Shown: positions 7,242-17,266, counted from the stretch's first letter. The stretch is DNA of 64,000 bases from JARBUG01 sp035628915 (GCA_035628915.1 DASPIW010000033.1:83342-147341), one strand, 5' to 3'. Numbers and translations: made by a program. The notes: generated by a model from the letters alone, not told the origin.

Positions 7242-10200
7242 TTAGGGTAGTTGATTGATTACCTTTCGGCGCCAATTCGAATTTTCCTCGTCCTTGTCGA
7301 TGCCCAGTGGGTGGAGTCCCCACGCCTCTTTCACAGGGAGCGTAAACTGGCCCTTGAAGTACTGGTACGAGGGAACGTCTGCTTCTACGGTCAGCACGTG
7401 GGTTTCGCCTTGGGGTGCAACTTGCACGGTGACTTGCCCGTTGACGCTCAGATACTTCTGACCGTTGACCATGATGGATACACCCGAGACGAGCCGGTTA
7501 TTCCGCGAGTCTCTGGTCTCGAAGACGACGTTGCTGTCCTTGCCCCTGGTAAGTTGGGCGTCCATAGGACGGATGCTGAGTGCCGGCTGGCCTACTGACA
7601 CCTCGAAAGGATACCAGCCAAGGATGTTGCCACGCGCTGTATCCTGGACCATCAGGTACCCAAAGTAGCGCCCCGGAGAGGTCGGCGCCATAATGGTAAG
7701 AGTGGGCGTCCAGACGTCGCCGGCCGCATGCTGGCGGGGCTCGTCTTTGATCCCAACCTGAAACCTGTCGACACCCATCAGCCGCCGGTATTGGTACTGC
7801 ACGCCGTCGGTGCTGGACGTCACCACAACCCGATAGGTGCCCGGCGATACGCTCGAGTAAAGAATCGTCTCGCGGCTCGTGCCGGCATGCATCGAAACCG
7901 CCTTTTGTTCCTTGGTGCCGTCATCAAGGATTTTGTAGAGATAGAGGCTGAGATCCGGATCAGCTTCCGCCGGAACGTTCATATCGGCTCGGGTCGGGTT
8001 GCTGACTTGAATCTGGATGTCGCTAACGAACTCTTTGACAGTGAAGGTCTCCACCACGGTTTCGCGCTTCAACTGCATCCGCCACGGCACGCTCCGCCCC
8101 CAGGCATCCTTGTCATCTGACTTGACCAGGCCGACGCCGGCCAGGCTGCCCGTGAAAGGACCAAAGACGTTGTTGACCTTGATGGGCACGGCTGTGACGG
8201 AGCCCGGTGCGACCGAGAACTTCAACGGCTGGTTTCCGAGGGCGCCGGGCCGCGTTCGCGCCTCGAGCGTGTAGGCGGGATTGGCGTTCTCCGCCCGCTG
8301 GTCAGGCAGGGCAACCAATACGACTTCCCAAACGCCCGGCAGGGGATCATCCGTCTGAAATAGCGTACTCAGACCTTCGCCGGCCAAGCCGAACTTGCCG
8401 GTATGAAGCACCTGGCCGTCCGGGCGGAAAACATGCATCTGAATCGTACCGTTACCGGTGGCAGTCTGGCTAAAGGGCATCCGGGCAGTCACCGCAAAAC
8501 TGGCCGCCCCCGGGGGTACTTCAAAGAAGTAGCGCCGGTAACGCCCCGCTTCGAGCGTATCTGCCCTTGTATCGCCGTAGTCCGTCGCGCTGCCGAGTTG
8601 GACGGGCTGAACGTAGGTCACCGGCAGCAACAGGCTGGGGCCGTAATGATTCTGATGGGTTACCGTGACAAATGCACTGTGAACACCAGGGTCCCGGGGG
8701 GGATCGAACTGAAGGGGAAGCTGGCGGCTTTTGTTGCTCGGCAGCAGCATCGACGAAAACGCCGGACGCATCCAGGGTTCTGAGCTATAGAGGGTGACCC
8801 GTGCGTGGTCTGTGTCTGCGTTGGTCAGCGAAAGCGACGTGCTGCCCGGGGCGTAGGAACGGGCCAAAATCCCGCCCTGGCCGTCAAGGGTGCGTGCGCT
8901 GAGCGCAGGGCGTGAATCGATCTGTTCCAGGTGGCTATACGCAGCCCGCAGCTGTACGAGGCCGCTGCCTTGCTCGTAGACCGCGAAACCGGTGATGTGG
9001 CGGGCGCCCATCTCCAGCGCGCGCTTCACGCTCAGCCAGTCATAGCTGATACCGTTGCCGCGCCCTGCTTCCATGAGCAGCGCAGCCGCTCCGCTGACAT
9101 GCGGCGTGGCGACGCTGGTGCCAACCGCAGTGGTGTAGCCCGTGACGTCACGCCAGAACGGTGAAGGGGCGGGGCTGCCGCCCGGCGCCACAAGGCTGGG
9201 CAGATAGGTCCCGTCGGACCGGGGCCCCATGCCCGAGAAGAACCAGATGCTTTCGTGGGGTACTGACCATCCGTAGTCCCGCTTCCACATCTCTGGCGAG
9301 AAGTAGGCGCCGGCAGCAATGACCTGAGACGGACTGCCAATGGTCGTACCACTCGAAAGCCCGGGGCCGCTGTTCCCGGCTGCCAGGACGATTAACACCC
9401 CGTACTGTGTAGCAATCTGGTTCAGCCATTCGGAAGCGCCCGTATCGAAGACCTTGGCGGCCCCCGTGGCCAGGTCGCCCACACTCAGGTTGATAATGGA
9501 GGCGCCATTATCTGCGGCATAGAGGATCGCCTTTTTGATATCCCACCAATCTCCGGAACCAGTGGACGACAATGCTTTCAGCGCCATAATCTGAACGCCT
9601 GGCGCGACACCTTGGAATCCGCCATTTGGGGCAGCGGCGCCGATGATGCCGCTGACCCAGGTGCCGTGGCCCAGTCCGTCAAAGCCGACCGATACGAACT
9701 GGCCGTCAGGGTTGATATCCGCGACTGCAACATTGAGCCGCTGGGCGCCCCGGAGGCCATCCCGGTACTCGCCCAACCGGGTGAAGGAGTGCCCCTGGCG
9801 GAACACAGTGAGGGGCGCTTCGTCACGGAAATCGCCGTCGCGGTTTGTGTCGATGAACACCGTATCGTATGCGCCGCCACGCTGGCCGGCAGTGACGAGA
9901 ACCCCGAACCGGTCGATCTTGAGGCCGTTCCGGTCGAGATCCTGATTGATGTAACCGTAAACGTACTGCTCGTCAAGGTAACCAAAGTAAGCGGGGGTGG
10001 CCGTGTTGTCCACGTTGGGCAGTCGATATTGGCGACCGTCACTGGTGGCATAGACCCCGGACTGCCAGGTCACCTTTTCGGTAGTGAGGACCCTGCCTTC
10101 GCGGGTGAAGTTCTTCCAATCGATGATTTTGGGTCGACCGTCCGGCGTGGTCATCAGGGCGGGGTGCCCGGGGTCAACACCACTGTCAATCACTGCTACG

Positions 10201-10706
10201 ATAACGCCGTTGCCCTGTGCGTTGAACTCACCGCGGAAGGCTTCCACACCAATGGGGTCGAGGTTGGCCTTGGCTGATGCTGCAGCCTGTGCTGCATTAA
10301 CAGGCTGCGCCTCGGCGCTCACGCCGGTGGGGTCAATCTGAAGCGGCTGATTCACGCCTACACCCTTGACCTCGGCCAACTTTGGCAGGTCCCCAGCAGC
10401 AGCGACGGGAAGCCGGACGCGCAGAAAAGTCTGCTCCTGGACCGTGATCTCTCCGCCGGCAGCAACCACAGCCTCCTTCACGCGGGTCTGGTCGCTGCCC
10501 TTTTCGACCAGGAGGTCCAGGTCAACAAAAGGGTTCTCGGAGCCATTTACTTGCTCAAACAGTGTAGAAATCGCGTTCGGAATCTCTGCCGGCCTTCGCA
10601 CTTCTTCGTTTACACCGGCAGGGAGCCGTGGGGCGGCGCCCGAGATTAGTCCCGCAAGCAAAATGGCGAAGAGCCCCATGCTCAGCGTGCGTTTGAGCCT
10701 CTGCAT
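7242..10706 (-). CDS. Large secreted subtilisin-like serine protease (S8)
   Basis: An 1154-residue exported protease. An N-terminal signal segment (about 1-24) precedes a region that may act as a propeptide (about 60-125). The catalytic triad is Asp174 (VIDSGVD), His347 (GHGTWVSG) and Ser531 (GTSVATPHVSG). The Asp-His gap is about 170 residues instead of about 35-40. It carries IDWKNFT and an Asp-rich, possibly calcium-binding segment (DTNRDGDFRDE), an arrangement reminiscent of the tripeptidyl-peptidase II branch. About 600 residues of beta-rich, Ig-like sequence follow. The ATG has GTGAGGAG upstream and lies 9 bases after the stop of an SLH protein gene, suggesting co-expression of protease and cell-wall anchor protein. 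Substrate is unknown. Confidence 0.92.
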   Translation of the reverse strand: MQRLKRTLSMGLFAILLAGLISGAAPRLPAGVNEEVRRPAEIPNAISTLFEQVNGSENPFVDLDLLVEKGSDQTRVKEAVVAAGGEITVQEQTFLRVRLPVAAAGDLPKLAEVKGVGVNQPLQIDPTGVSAEAQPVNAAQAAASAKANLDPIGVEAFRGEFNAQGNGVIVAVIDSGVDPGHPALMTTPDGRPKIIDWKNFTREGRVLTTEKVTWQSGVYATSDGRQYRLPNVDNTATPAYFGYLDEQYVYGYINQDLDRNGLKIDRFGVLVTAGQRGGAYDTVFIDTNRDGDFRDEAPLTVFRQGHSFTRLGEYRDGLRGAQRLNVAVADINPDGQFVSVGFDGLGHGTWVSGIIGAAAPNGGFQGVAPGVQIMALKALSSTGSGDWWDIKKAILYAADNGASIINLSVGDLATGAAKVFDTGASEWLNQIATQYGVLIVLAAGNSGPGLSSGTTIGSPSQVIAAGAYFSPEMWKRDYGWSVPHESIWFFSGMGPRSDGTYLPSLVAPGGSPAPSPFWRDVTGYTTAVGTSVATPHVSGAAALLMEAGRGNGISYDWLSVKRALEMGARHITGFAVYEQGSGLVQLRAAYSHLEQIDSRPALSARTLDGQGGILARSYAPGSTSLSLTNADTDHARVTLYSSEPWMRPAFSSMLLPSNKSRQLPLQFDPPRDPGVHSAFVTVTHQNHYGPSLLLPVTYVQPVQLGSATDYGDTRADTLEAGRYRRYFFEVPPGAASFAVTARMPFSQTATGNGTIQMHVFRPDGQVLHTGKFGLAGEGLSTLFQTDDPLPGVWEVVLVALPDQRAENANPAYTLEARTRPGALGNQPLKFSVAPGSVTAVPIKVNNVFGPFTGSLAGVGLVKSDDKDAWGRSVPWRMQLKRETVVETFTVKEFVSDIQIQVSNPTRADMNVPAEADPDLSLYLYKILDDGTKEQKAVSMHAGTSRETILYSSVSPGTYRVVVTSSTDGVQYQYRRLMGVDRFQVGIKDEPRQHAAGDVWTPTLTIMAPTSPGRYFGYLMVQDTARGNILGWYPFEVSVGQPALSIRPMDAQLTRGKDSNVVFETRDSRNNRLVSGVSIMVNGQKYLSVNGQVTVQVAPQGETHVLTVEADVPSYQYFKGQFTLPVKEAWGLHPLGIDKDEENSNWRRKVINQLP

Positions 10707-10715
10707 CCGGTCTCC

Positions 10716-11999
10716 TCACCTCTCTGCCAGTACGTACGTAGCTGCCCCGGACTGATCCAGCACAAGCTGCAGAGAATCGCCTTCTTGCAACTCAACCCGG
10801 TCCACCGGCTGGCCGTTGAGCACGAATATCGCATCTGCAGCCAGGAGAAGCGACTTGAGATCCTGATCGATTTCGACAGCGATTGCAGCCGGAACCGTGT
10901 CAAGGCCGACAAACCTCCCGCTCACGGAGACATTCAGGCCGTCAAGAACCCGCACCTCACCTGTAACACGGTCAAAAATGAGATAGGCCATGGCCACACC
11001 GTCGAGCTGGGACAGGGAAGCCGGGCGCCCATCCAGGTAAACAAGAGCCCCGGGAGACACTTCGGCTGTCCGGGTCCCTCCACCCGAAAGCGTACCGGTC
11101 ACCGTTCGGGCAGTGACGTGAAGGTTTGTGACCAGGCGGTCTGCGAAGCGGGCGTCCATGTAGGAACCTATCCCGTCCGGGCCGAGGATGATCCATACCT
11201 GGTCCATAGGGCGCACACGTCCGGCATGGCTGGGAAGCCCTGCCCGGTAGTACTGAGCAGTGGGGGACATGGTGAAGGCTGTCTCAGTCCCTGCCGAGTC
11301 CCTTACGACTCCCTGGTACGTCCCCTGGTCGAAGCGGACAAGCGTCCCGCTCAGGTGGAACACACTCCCCTTGGTGGCCAACAGCCGGAATAAGGTCGTC
11401 GCGCCCTCTGCACGAGTAACGGGCAGCAGTGGGCGAAACGTATTGTCCTCGAATCCGGCTATCAAGCCGGCAGTCTGGGCCACATGCACATAGCCGCGTG
11501 CCCAGTCCGGGATCTCCCGGTCGTCAAAAAAGGGCGTATGCTCAAACCGCATCAGCCGGGCTTGTTCGCCCAGACCAGCAATGCGGACGAGGATCACGGC
11601 CAGCTGCGCTCGTGAGACCTCATCGCCCGGTCCAAAGCGCCCATCTGGATATCCTTCGACCGCACCGATCTCGGATAGGGACTCAATATAACCTTTTGCC
11701 CAGTGCCAGTTAGGGATATCTTCAAAACGAGAACTGTAATCGCCAAGCAAACGGGCCTCGTCACCATGGCCAAGCCCGCTGACCACCAGTTTGGCCAACT
11801 CAGCCCGGGTGAGCGGTGTTTCCGGGTGGAAGCGAAGATCTTCATCTCCGGATACAATCCCGCGCGCCTCAAGGGCCCCAACCAGCGGCCCTGCCCAATG
11901 AGCGGCCATATCAGTAAGGATGCCCGCGGCCGGTTTGGCCACTATGAGGGGGAGCAGTACAGCGACCAATGCTGCCAATCGCCAGTGTTTCCCTTCCAT
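10716..11999 (-). CDS. SLH-domain cell-surface protein
   Basis: 427 residues with a signal peptide (about 1-26) and three consecutive SLH domains (about 30-75, 80-135 and 140-195) carrying the usual motifs (AHWAGP, LTRAELAKL, GYPDGRFGPGDEVSRAQLA, TFRPLLPVTRAE). SLH triplets bind pyruvylated secondary cell-wall polymers. The C-terminal 230 residues are beta-rich with no recognised catalytic motif. ATG at 11999 is preferred over an upstream in-frame start because of TTAGGAG upstream and an immediate signal sequence. It is the first gene of a leftward block and is tightly followed by the S8 protease. Confidence 0.9.
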   Translation of the reverse strand: MEGKHWRLAALVAVLLPLIVAKPAAGILTDMAAHWAGPLVGALEARGIVSGDEDLRFHPETPLTRAELAKLVVSGLGHGDEARLLGDYSSRFEDIPNWHWAKGYIESLSEIGAVEGYPDGRFGPGDEVSRAQLAVILVRIAGLGEQARLMRFEHTPFFDDREIPDWARGYVHVAQTAGLIAGFEDNTFRPLLPVTRAEGATTLFRLLATKGSVFHLSGTLVRFDQGTYQGVVRDSAGTETAFTMSPTAQYYRAGLPSHAGRVRPMDQVWIILGPDGIGSYMDARFADRLVTNLHVTARTVTGTLSGGGTRTAEVSPGALVYLDGRPASLSQLDGVAMAYLIFDRVTGEVRVLDGLNVSVSGRFVGLDTVPAAIAVEIDQDLKSLLLAADAIFVLNGQPVDRVELQEGDSLQLVLDQSGAATYVLAER

Positions 12000-12257
12000 C
12001 GTTCGGCTCCTAAACCTCCGGTTGGGGTTCACGTGGGTGTGACTCATGTGAACATGTTCGTTAAGGGCAAGAAGTTTCCTTTATGGCTAGGTCGTTAAGA
12101 ATTCGGTATAAGAGGAAACTGTTGCACCTCCGGTATTTGACTACAAAACTGTGGTGAAGGTTTCACAAAGACGCCAGAAACTGATTAAACGCGGGTTGAC
12201 ACCGGTGGTTCGTGGCGCAAAATTGGAGTGTACCCCCTGGGCCATAGGAGGCTAAAC

Positions 12258-13073
12258 ATGAGGCGCTTCGTCGGAACCGCGCTCCGGACCGGCCTGCGAA
12301 CACTCGCCGGGCTCCGTTCCTTCTTGCCGGCCCCATCCGGCGCCCGGATTTTGACGTATCATTCGGTCCGGCCCGACGGAACGGGCCCCCGGAGCAGTTA
12401 TGTGGATCCGGCGGATTTTGCATCGCAAATGGAGTGGTTGGAAAAATCCGGCTATCAGGTCGTCTCCCTCGACACCCTGGCCGATCGCCTGCTGACCGGG
12501 GGGGGCCTGCCGGACAACTGGGTCTGCATTACATTTGACGACGGCTATGCTGACAACTACGTGCACGCCTTTCCGGTTTTAAAGCGCCACGGCTTTCCCG
12601 CTACGGTTTTCCTGGTCACCGGAGAGGTTAACCGCAATCCGCTCTTTGTTACATCCGGCCAGATCGCAGAGATGCTGGCCTATGGGGTCGGCTTCGGCGC
12701 CCATACGGTTGATCATGTGTCGCTCAGTTCTGTGGCGCCGGATGAGGCGGCAGAGCAGATTGCGGGCTCCAAAGCACAGGTGGCCGCGTTGACCGGCGCT
12801 CCTGCAAAGCACTTCTGCTACCCATTTGGTCATTACAATGAGTCCGTTGCGGGGTTCGTTCGTTCATCTGGGTTCCGCACGTGCTGCCTGGAGCAGGCCG
12901 GAACCGTCAAATCGGGATCTGACCCGCTCCAGCTGCGGAGAGCGGGCATCCTGGGCACCGACACCTTGCATGACTTTCAGCTGAAGGTGCGGGGTGCCTA
13001 TGACTGGTGGATCAACATCTACATGCGGAACGAAGAGCGGCGCCGGCTAAGGCGAGGGGGCTTACCTGATTGA
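12258..13073 (+). CDS. Polysaccharide deacetylase (NodB-type)
   Basis: A 271-residue carbohydrate esterase family 4 protein removing N-acetyl groups from a surface glycan or peptidoglycan. The catalytic Asp-Asp motif is in CITFDDGYAD and the metal histidines are in GAHTVDHVSL. An N-terminal hydrophobic stretch may anchor it. The ATG is preceded by AGGAGG six bases upstream. Its stop overlaps the next gene's TTG start (GATTGA), so the two are translationally coupled. The neighbours are two acyltransferases, suggesting surface polysaccharide modification. Confidence 0.9.
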   Translation: MRRFVGTALRTGLRTLAGLRSFLPAPSGARILTYHSVRPDGTGPRSSYVDPADFASQMEWLEKSGYQVVSLDTLADRLLTGGGLPDNWVCITFDDGYADNYVHAFPVLKRHGFPATVFLVTGEVNRNPLFVTSGQIAEMLAYGVGFGAHTVDHVSLSSVAPDEAAEQIAGSKAQVAALTGAPAKHFCYPFGHYNESVAGFVRSSGFRTCCLEQAGTVKSGSDPLQLRRAGILGTDTLHDFQLKVRGAYDWWINIYMRNEERRRLRRGGLPD

Positions 13074-14197
13074 ACCTGAAGATTGACCGACTGAACACTT
13101 TCGGTGATGCACTAGACACCTGGGAGCGGCTGCTGGCAGCAGACTCAAACCCTACGTTTTTCTCCACGCCAGCCTGGCTGCAAACCTGGTGGGACCATCA
13201 CCACGACGGTCATGAGCTCCTTCTGCTCAGGATTCAGAGGGACGGAATCCCTGCGGGCTTTGCACCGCTCATGCTTGCCCCGATTCCGGGAGGGCGCTCA
13301 GTCCAGTTCCTGGGCTCAGGCCTCTCTGACTACGCCGAAATTCTCGTGGACGAATCTGTGGCTGACAGACGTTCGGTCATATTTGCATTGATGGATTACC
13401 TGGCGGACAGCTTCCGCGACGCGCTCTATGATTTTCAGGAGATCCCCTCAGTGAGCCCCACGCTGGCGATCCTGCAAGAGTGGGCGGCGAAACGAAGGGT
13501 ACGGTCCAGCGCTGCACCGCAGGACGTGTGCCCGACTGTCGCGTTGCCGGAGACAACCGAACAGTATCACAAACAGCTCAAGAAAAGCTTTCTGGCCGAT
13601 ATTCGGCGGGGCGAACGGCGCTTGCGGGAGCGGGGCGAGGTCGTCATCGTTGACCACATCACCCCGTCGGACGGCGATTGGACAACCCTCAAGGATGAGA
13701 TGTCAGACCTGCAGAGCCAGCGCATGCGGACAAAGGGCGAAGTGCCCATGTGGCAAGGGCCGCTAGGCCTGTTTGTAAAAGATGTACTCGCCGCCACCAA
13801 CGCCACAGGGCAGTTGCGACTGACCGGCCTGTACCTGGACGGAAGATTGATTGCGTACGAACTGTGCTTCTTACACAGGACCACAATTTATGCTTGGAGC
13901 CGGGCTTTCGACGAGGAGCACCGCAACACCGGCCCTGGCAAGACTGCTCTTCTGCACCTGCTTGAGAGTGGAATTGCACAGGGGTACCGCACGTTCGATC
14001 TTCTGCGGGGAGAAGAACCCTACAAGGAGTTGTGGACGAACAGCCTCGTGCAAAACCTGCGGTTCATGTTTGTCGTCCATCCGTCACCGGGTGCGTGGTT
14101 CGCTTTCAACTATCGGACTTCGTGGAAGAGAAAGTTCCAGGAGTTCGCTGTCTTGCGCCGGCTGAACCGGTTCCTGAAGTCCGGGCGGGGAGGCTGA
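13070..14197 (+). CDS. GNAT-superfamily acyltransferase, BioF2/CelD-like
   Basis: A 375-residue protein of the Acetyltransf_6 type (relatives include CelD and FemAB-like proteins) that transfers acyl or aminoacyl groups to glycans or cell-wall precursors. Typical traits are the N-terminal NPTFFSTPAWLQTWWDHH, a basic central helix (KKSFLADIRRGERRLRERGE), and the C-terminal GPGKTALLHLLESGIAQGYRTFDLLRGEEPYKELW. The TTG start overlaps the deacetylase stop and has GAGGGGG upstream. The acceptor is unknown; the context suggests an envelope polymer. Confidence 0.82.
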   Translation: MNLKIDRLNTFGDALDTWERLLAADSNPTFFSTPAWLQTWWDHHHDGHELLLLRIQRDGIPAGFAPLMLAPIPGGRSVQFLGSGLSDYAEILVDESVADRRSVIFALMDYLADSFRDALYDFQEIPSVSPTLAILQEWAAKRRVRSSAAPQDVCPTVALPETTEQYHKQLKKSFLADIRRGERRLRERGEVVIVDHITPSDGDWTTLKDEMSDLQSQRMRTKGEVPMWQGPLGLFVKDVLAATNATGQLRLTGLYLDGRLIAYELCFLHRTTIYAWSRAFDEEHRNTGPGKTALLHLLESGIAQGYRTFDLLRGEEPYKELWTNSLVQNLRFMFVVHPSPGAWFAFNYRTSWKRKFQEFAVLRRLNRFLKSGRGG

Positions 14198-14200
14198 CCC

Positions 14201-14842
14201 ATGGGGACCGTGAAACGATGGCAGGAATATGCCAGGCAGTATGGCGTTGCAGGCCTCATGCGTCACCTGGGCGCCCGGGTCATTCGACCGGTGTGGGAGC
14301 GGGCCTCCGCGCAGATCCTCGTCATGCAGCCGCCCGTTCCCGTACGGGGAGCAAAGATTCCACTGGACATCAGGGTGTTGCGGCCTGACGAGGCTGCGAA
14401 GACAGCCTTAATTCGCCCGGGTTGGGAGGACCGCTGGTCCGGTGGCGATACCTGCTATGGCGCCTGGGTAAACGGGGTATGTATCCACCATTCCTGGGTT
14501 ACCTCACGTAACTCGCTGATCGGTGAAGTCCACGGGTGGCTGAAAGTAGGCCCGGGCGAGGCTTATGTATACGATTGCTACACCTCGGCCAGTTGGCGGG
14601 GCCAGGGAGTCTTCCCTGCGGTCTTGTCGCATATTGGGCGGACGCTCTCGGCAGCTGGCGCCGCTCGCATTTGGATCGCGGTAGAACACGAGAATCGCTC
14701 ATCCATAAGGGCAATCGAACGGGCCGGTTTTGCCCTGGCCGGCGAAGTCATTTACCATCGCCATGGGACCAACTCCCGGGTAGAAGTCAAGCGCCAGCCT
14801 GACGTACCCCAGTTTGGCTTTTCCACAGGGAGTACCGGGTAA
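14201..14842 (+). CDS. GNAT-family N-acetyltransferase
   Basis: 213 residues. The C-terminal half is a GNAT fold with an acetyl-CoA loop of the form SWRGQGVFPAVL and the terminal strand-helix ENRSSIRAIERAGFALAGE. The N-terminal 60 residues are not assigned. It begins four bases after the preceding acyltransferase and is part of the same rightward operon. Substrate unknown; it may acylate a sugar or amino group of the same envelope polymer, which is inference from position only. Confidence 0.8.
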   Translation: MGTVKRWQEYARQYGVAGLMRHLGARVIRPVWERASAQILVMQPPVPVRGAKIPLDIRVLRPDEAAKTALIRPGWEDRWSGGDTCYGAWVNGVCIHHSWVTSRNSLIGEVHGWLKVGPGEAYVYDCYTSASWRGQGVFPAVLSHIGRTLSAAGAARIWIAVEHENRSSIRAIERAGFALAGEVIYHRHGTNSRVEVKRQPDVPQFGFSTGSTG

Positions 14843-14910
14843 CCCCGGTCTCTTCTGTTATGTGGCACCACCCGCGGGCATAGGGCTGTAAGCGGGGGGT
14901 GAATGGAACC

Positions 14911-15795
14911 ATGCCTGACGAAGTGATCTACTTTGTAAGCGATACCCACCTCGGCGACGGTACCGGGGCTGATCGTTTCCGATACCCGGATCAGCTAATG
15001 GGATTGCTCAGGAAGATCCAGTCGGAGCCTGAAGCCCACCTCGTCCTACTTGGTGACTTCATGGAGCTATGGGCAACGTCCCTGGAGCCTGTCCTGATCA
15101 AACACGCCCCCATCTTCTTCATGCTGGGTCAACTGGCCGCCACTCACCCGATCACCTATGTGGTTGGGAATCACGATTGCCTGCCGTGGTACTACTTCGT
15201 CGGGCAGGGCACAGGCACAATTCGCATTGTCGAGGAGTACACGCCGGCGCGCAGCGCTCTGCTGGCCCTCCATGGGCACCAGTTCGACCCTTTCAATCAG
15301 ATCAACATAACGGGGGGGCATGTGAAGGTCCCTTGGACCCGCCGGCTGGTTCAGGCTGTGGGTTTTATCGGGCGCTTCGGCGGTGACAAGGCGGGAGATG
15401 CCGTAGCTGACGCGGGCACTGCCCTGGAGAAAGCAGCCACGACTCTGGAGGCTTTTCTGCCGGATTGGGACCCGACGGCGCACCGGAATATGAGTTCCTT
15501 CCTGTCACAGGCCCGCAGGGTACTGGAGCACGAGTCCCCGGGAGAACGCGGCTACCCTGCCGGTGAGCGAGTCTACGAGGAAGCCGCGGGAAACCTCATG
15601 CGCCGGGGCGCCAGACTTGTGGTAATGGGCCACACCCATCACCCTCTAGTTCGCCGGTTCGGGAATCGGACGTACGTGAACACAGGTTCCTGGGTCTGGG
15701 ACCGATATCCGCCGACGTATGCACGCTATAGCCGGGGGCAGTTGGAGCTTCTGGAAGCTAACACACACAAGCCATACGCACCCCCGTCTGCATAA
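14911..15795 (+). CDS. Metallophosphoesterase
   Basis: A 294-residue calcineurin-like phosphoesterase, with the complete set of metal-binding motifs: SDTHLGDG, LLGDFMELW, GNHD, LHGHQFD and GHTHHP. The layout resembles LpxH-type UDP-diacylglucosamine hydrolases, but no lipid A genes are present and the fold is used on many substrates. The start could be GTG at 14899 or ATG at 14911; the ATG is preferred because the GGGGGGTG ribosome site overlaps the GTG. A strong bidirectional hairpin follows. Confidence 0.85.
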   Translation: MPDEVIYFVSDTHLGDGTGADRFRYPDQLMGLLRKIQSEPEAHLVLLGDFMELWATSLEPVLIKHAPIFFMLGQLAATHPITYVVGNHDCLPWYYFVGQGTGTIRIVEEYTPARSALLALHGHQFDPFNQINITGGHVKVPWTRRLVQAVGFIGRFGGDKAGDAVADAGTALEKAATTLEAFLPDWDPTAHRNMSSFLSQARRVLEHESPGERGYPAGERVYEEAAGNLMRRGARLVVMGHTHHPLVRRFGNRTYVNTGSWVWDRYPPTYARYSRGQLELLEANTHKPYAPPSA

Positions 15796-15797
15796 AG

Positions 15798-15834
15798 AAA
15801 GACACGCCCTCGTTGCTACGAAGGGCGTGTCTTT
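15798..15834. terminator. Bidirectional terminator between convergent genes
   Basis: A perfect 13-bp stem (15798-15810 with 15822-15834) whose outer A/T ends give T-runs on both strands. It lies between the rightward phosphoesterase and the leftward S41 protease. Confidence 0.85.
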
Positions 15835-15844
15835 CGCCTGACAC

Positions 15845-17239
15845 CTAGTTCTTTACCTTAGCTCGGGCCAGTTCCAGGGCCTTCTCAAGCTGCAGGTCTT
15901 TCTGCACGGCTTCTTTGGCATGGGCGGACACTTTTGCATTGAGGATCTGAACAAACTGCTCGCTAATGAGGGGGTCTGTGCTGAGGCCGTTTTCCTCGGC
16001 AAAGTTCGTGGCCGCATCCACGGTATTGATGCCGAAGTAACCGCTGGTCTCGGGATGATACCCGAGGCCTTGCAACCGATATTGCAGGTTCAGTACTTCC
16101 AGGCTGGCAGAATTGGGCAGCATCAGTTGCTTCAGTTCCAGCGGGGCGATCCGCTCTGCGTCTGCCTTAGGATTCTCGACCACGTAGTCGGGGGTCAGGC
16201 CAATGTGGTGCACATGTCGCTCCTTCGCAGTCAGGTACTCGGCCACCGTCACTTTGATGCCGCCGCCGCCGGAGAGGGAAAGAATCTGCTGCACCGTACC
16301 CTTGCCGAATGTCTTGATGCCCACCAGTGGTGCAGCACCGACATCCTGAAGGGCTCCGGCCAGTATCTCTGAAGCCGATGCTGTCCCGTTATCAACGAGA
16401 ACGACGGTCGGCAGATCAATCAGGCGTCCCGAACTGTTGGTGACTGTTTTTCCTGATTTCCCGACTTCCCAGAGCACGGGCTCGCCCTTGGGCACGTATG
16501 CGCTGGCAATATCGACAGCGGCGTTCAAGTATCCGCCGCCGTTCTGGCGCAGGTCCAGGACCATGGCCTTGGCGCCCTGACTCTTCAGGGCGTCAACGCC
16601 GGCATAGAAGCTCTTCACTGCATCGTCGCCGAACGAGGCGAGTTGGAGGTACCCCACCTCCGTGTCCAGCATCTTTGTTTCGACCTCAGGAATGCTGATT
16701 TGGGCGCGTATGATGGTAACGGTGAACGTCCTTTTCTCCGAAGGGCGCTCGATCTTGAGCGTGACCGTGGTGCCGGCCTCGCCACGGATCAGGCTCACAG
16801 CCTTCTCAGTAGTGGAACCGACCAGAGGCGTGCCGTTCGCCTCCAAAATGCGGTCACCGCTCTGTAAGCCGGCTTTCTCGGCGGGAGTCCCTTTGATCGG
16901 AGATGCAATGACGACGTAACTGCCGTCCTGTTCCAGGTAAGCGCCGATGCCACTGAATGAACCGTTCAGGCTGTCCAGGAAGTCCCCGTACTCCTGGTCA
17001 GAGAAATAGTTCGTATAGGGGTCACCCAGCGCCTCAAGACCACCTTTGATCGCCCCGGTGGTGTACTTTTCGACATCCGCTCCGTCCTTGTTCCAGGCGG
17101 CCACTACCTCATATACACTGCGAATCCGCCCAAACATCTGGTCCTTCGGATCAGATGCAATGGCGGCACCCACCGTCGTCCCCAAGACGAGCACGGTACT
17201 CAGGGCTGCCAGCAGTATTCGGCTTCTTTTTTGAAACAC
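15845..17239 (-). CDS. S41 carboxy-terminal processing peptidase
   Basis: A 464-residue exported protease of the CtpA/CtpB type. A signal peptide (about 1-28) is followed by a PDZ domain (about 90-175) that recognises C-termini, the S41 core with nucleophile Ser in NGTASASEILAGA and the general-base Lys in FGKGTVQ, and a C-terminal peptidoglycan-binding-like segment (LNLQYRLQGLGYHPETSGYFG). The GTG start has AGGGGGTT upstream. CtpB-type enzymes in spore formers cleave sporulation regulators, but this one could equally be a general envelope protease. It follows the orphan gene upstream, from which it is separated by a terminator. Confidence 0.92.
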   Translation of the reverse strand: MFQKRSRILLAALSTVLVLGTTVGAAIASDPKDQMFGRIRSVYEVVAAWNKDGADVEKYTTGAIKGGLEALGDPYTNYFSDQEYGDFLDSLNGSFSGIGAYLEQDGSYVVIASPIKGTPAEKAGLQSGDRILEANGTPLVGSTTEKAVSLIRGEAGTTVTLKIERPSEKRTFTVTIIRAQISIPEVETKMLDTEVGYLQLASFGDDAVKSFYAGVDALKSQGAKAMVLDLRQNGGGYLNAAVDIASAYVPKGEPVLWEVGKSGKTVTNSSGRLIDLPTVVLVDNGTASASEILAGALQDVGAAPLVGIKTFGKGTVQQILSLSGGGGIKVTVAEYLTAKERHVHHIGLTPDYVVENPKADAERIAPLELKQLMLPNSASLEVLNLQYRLQGLGYHPETSGYFGINTVDAATNFAEENGLSTDPLISEQFVQILNAKVSAHAKEAVQKDLQLEKALELARAKVKN

Positions 17240-17266
17240 CGGATAACCCCCTATAAAAAGAATCGG

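Noticed and set aside
14911..15795. Metallophosphoesterase as LpxH of lipid A synthesis
   Set aside because: No outer-membrane or lipid A genes; Gram-positive gene content throughout.
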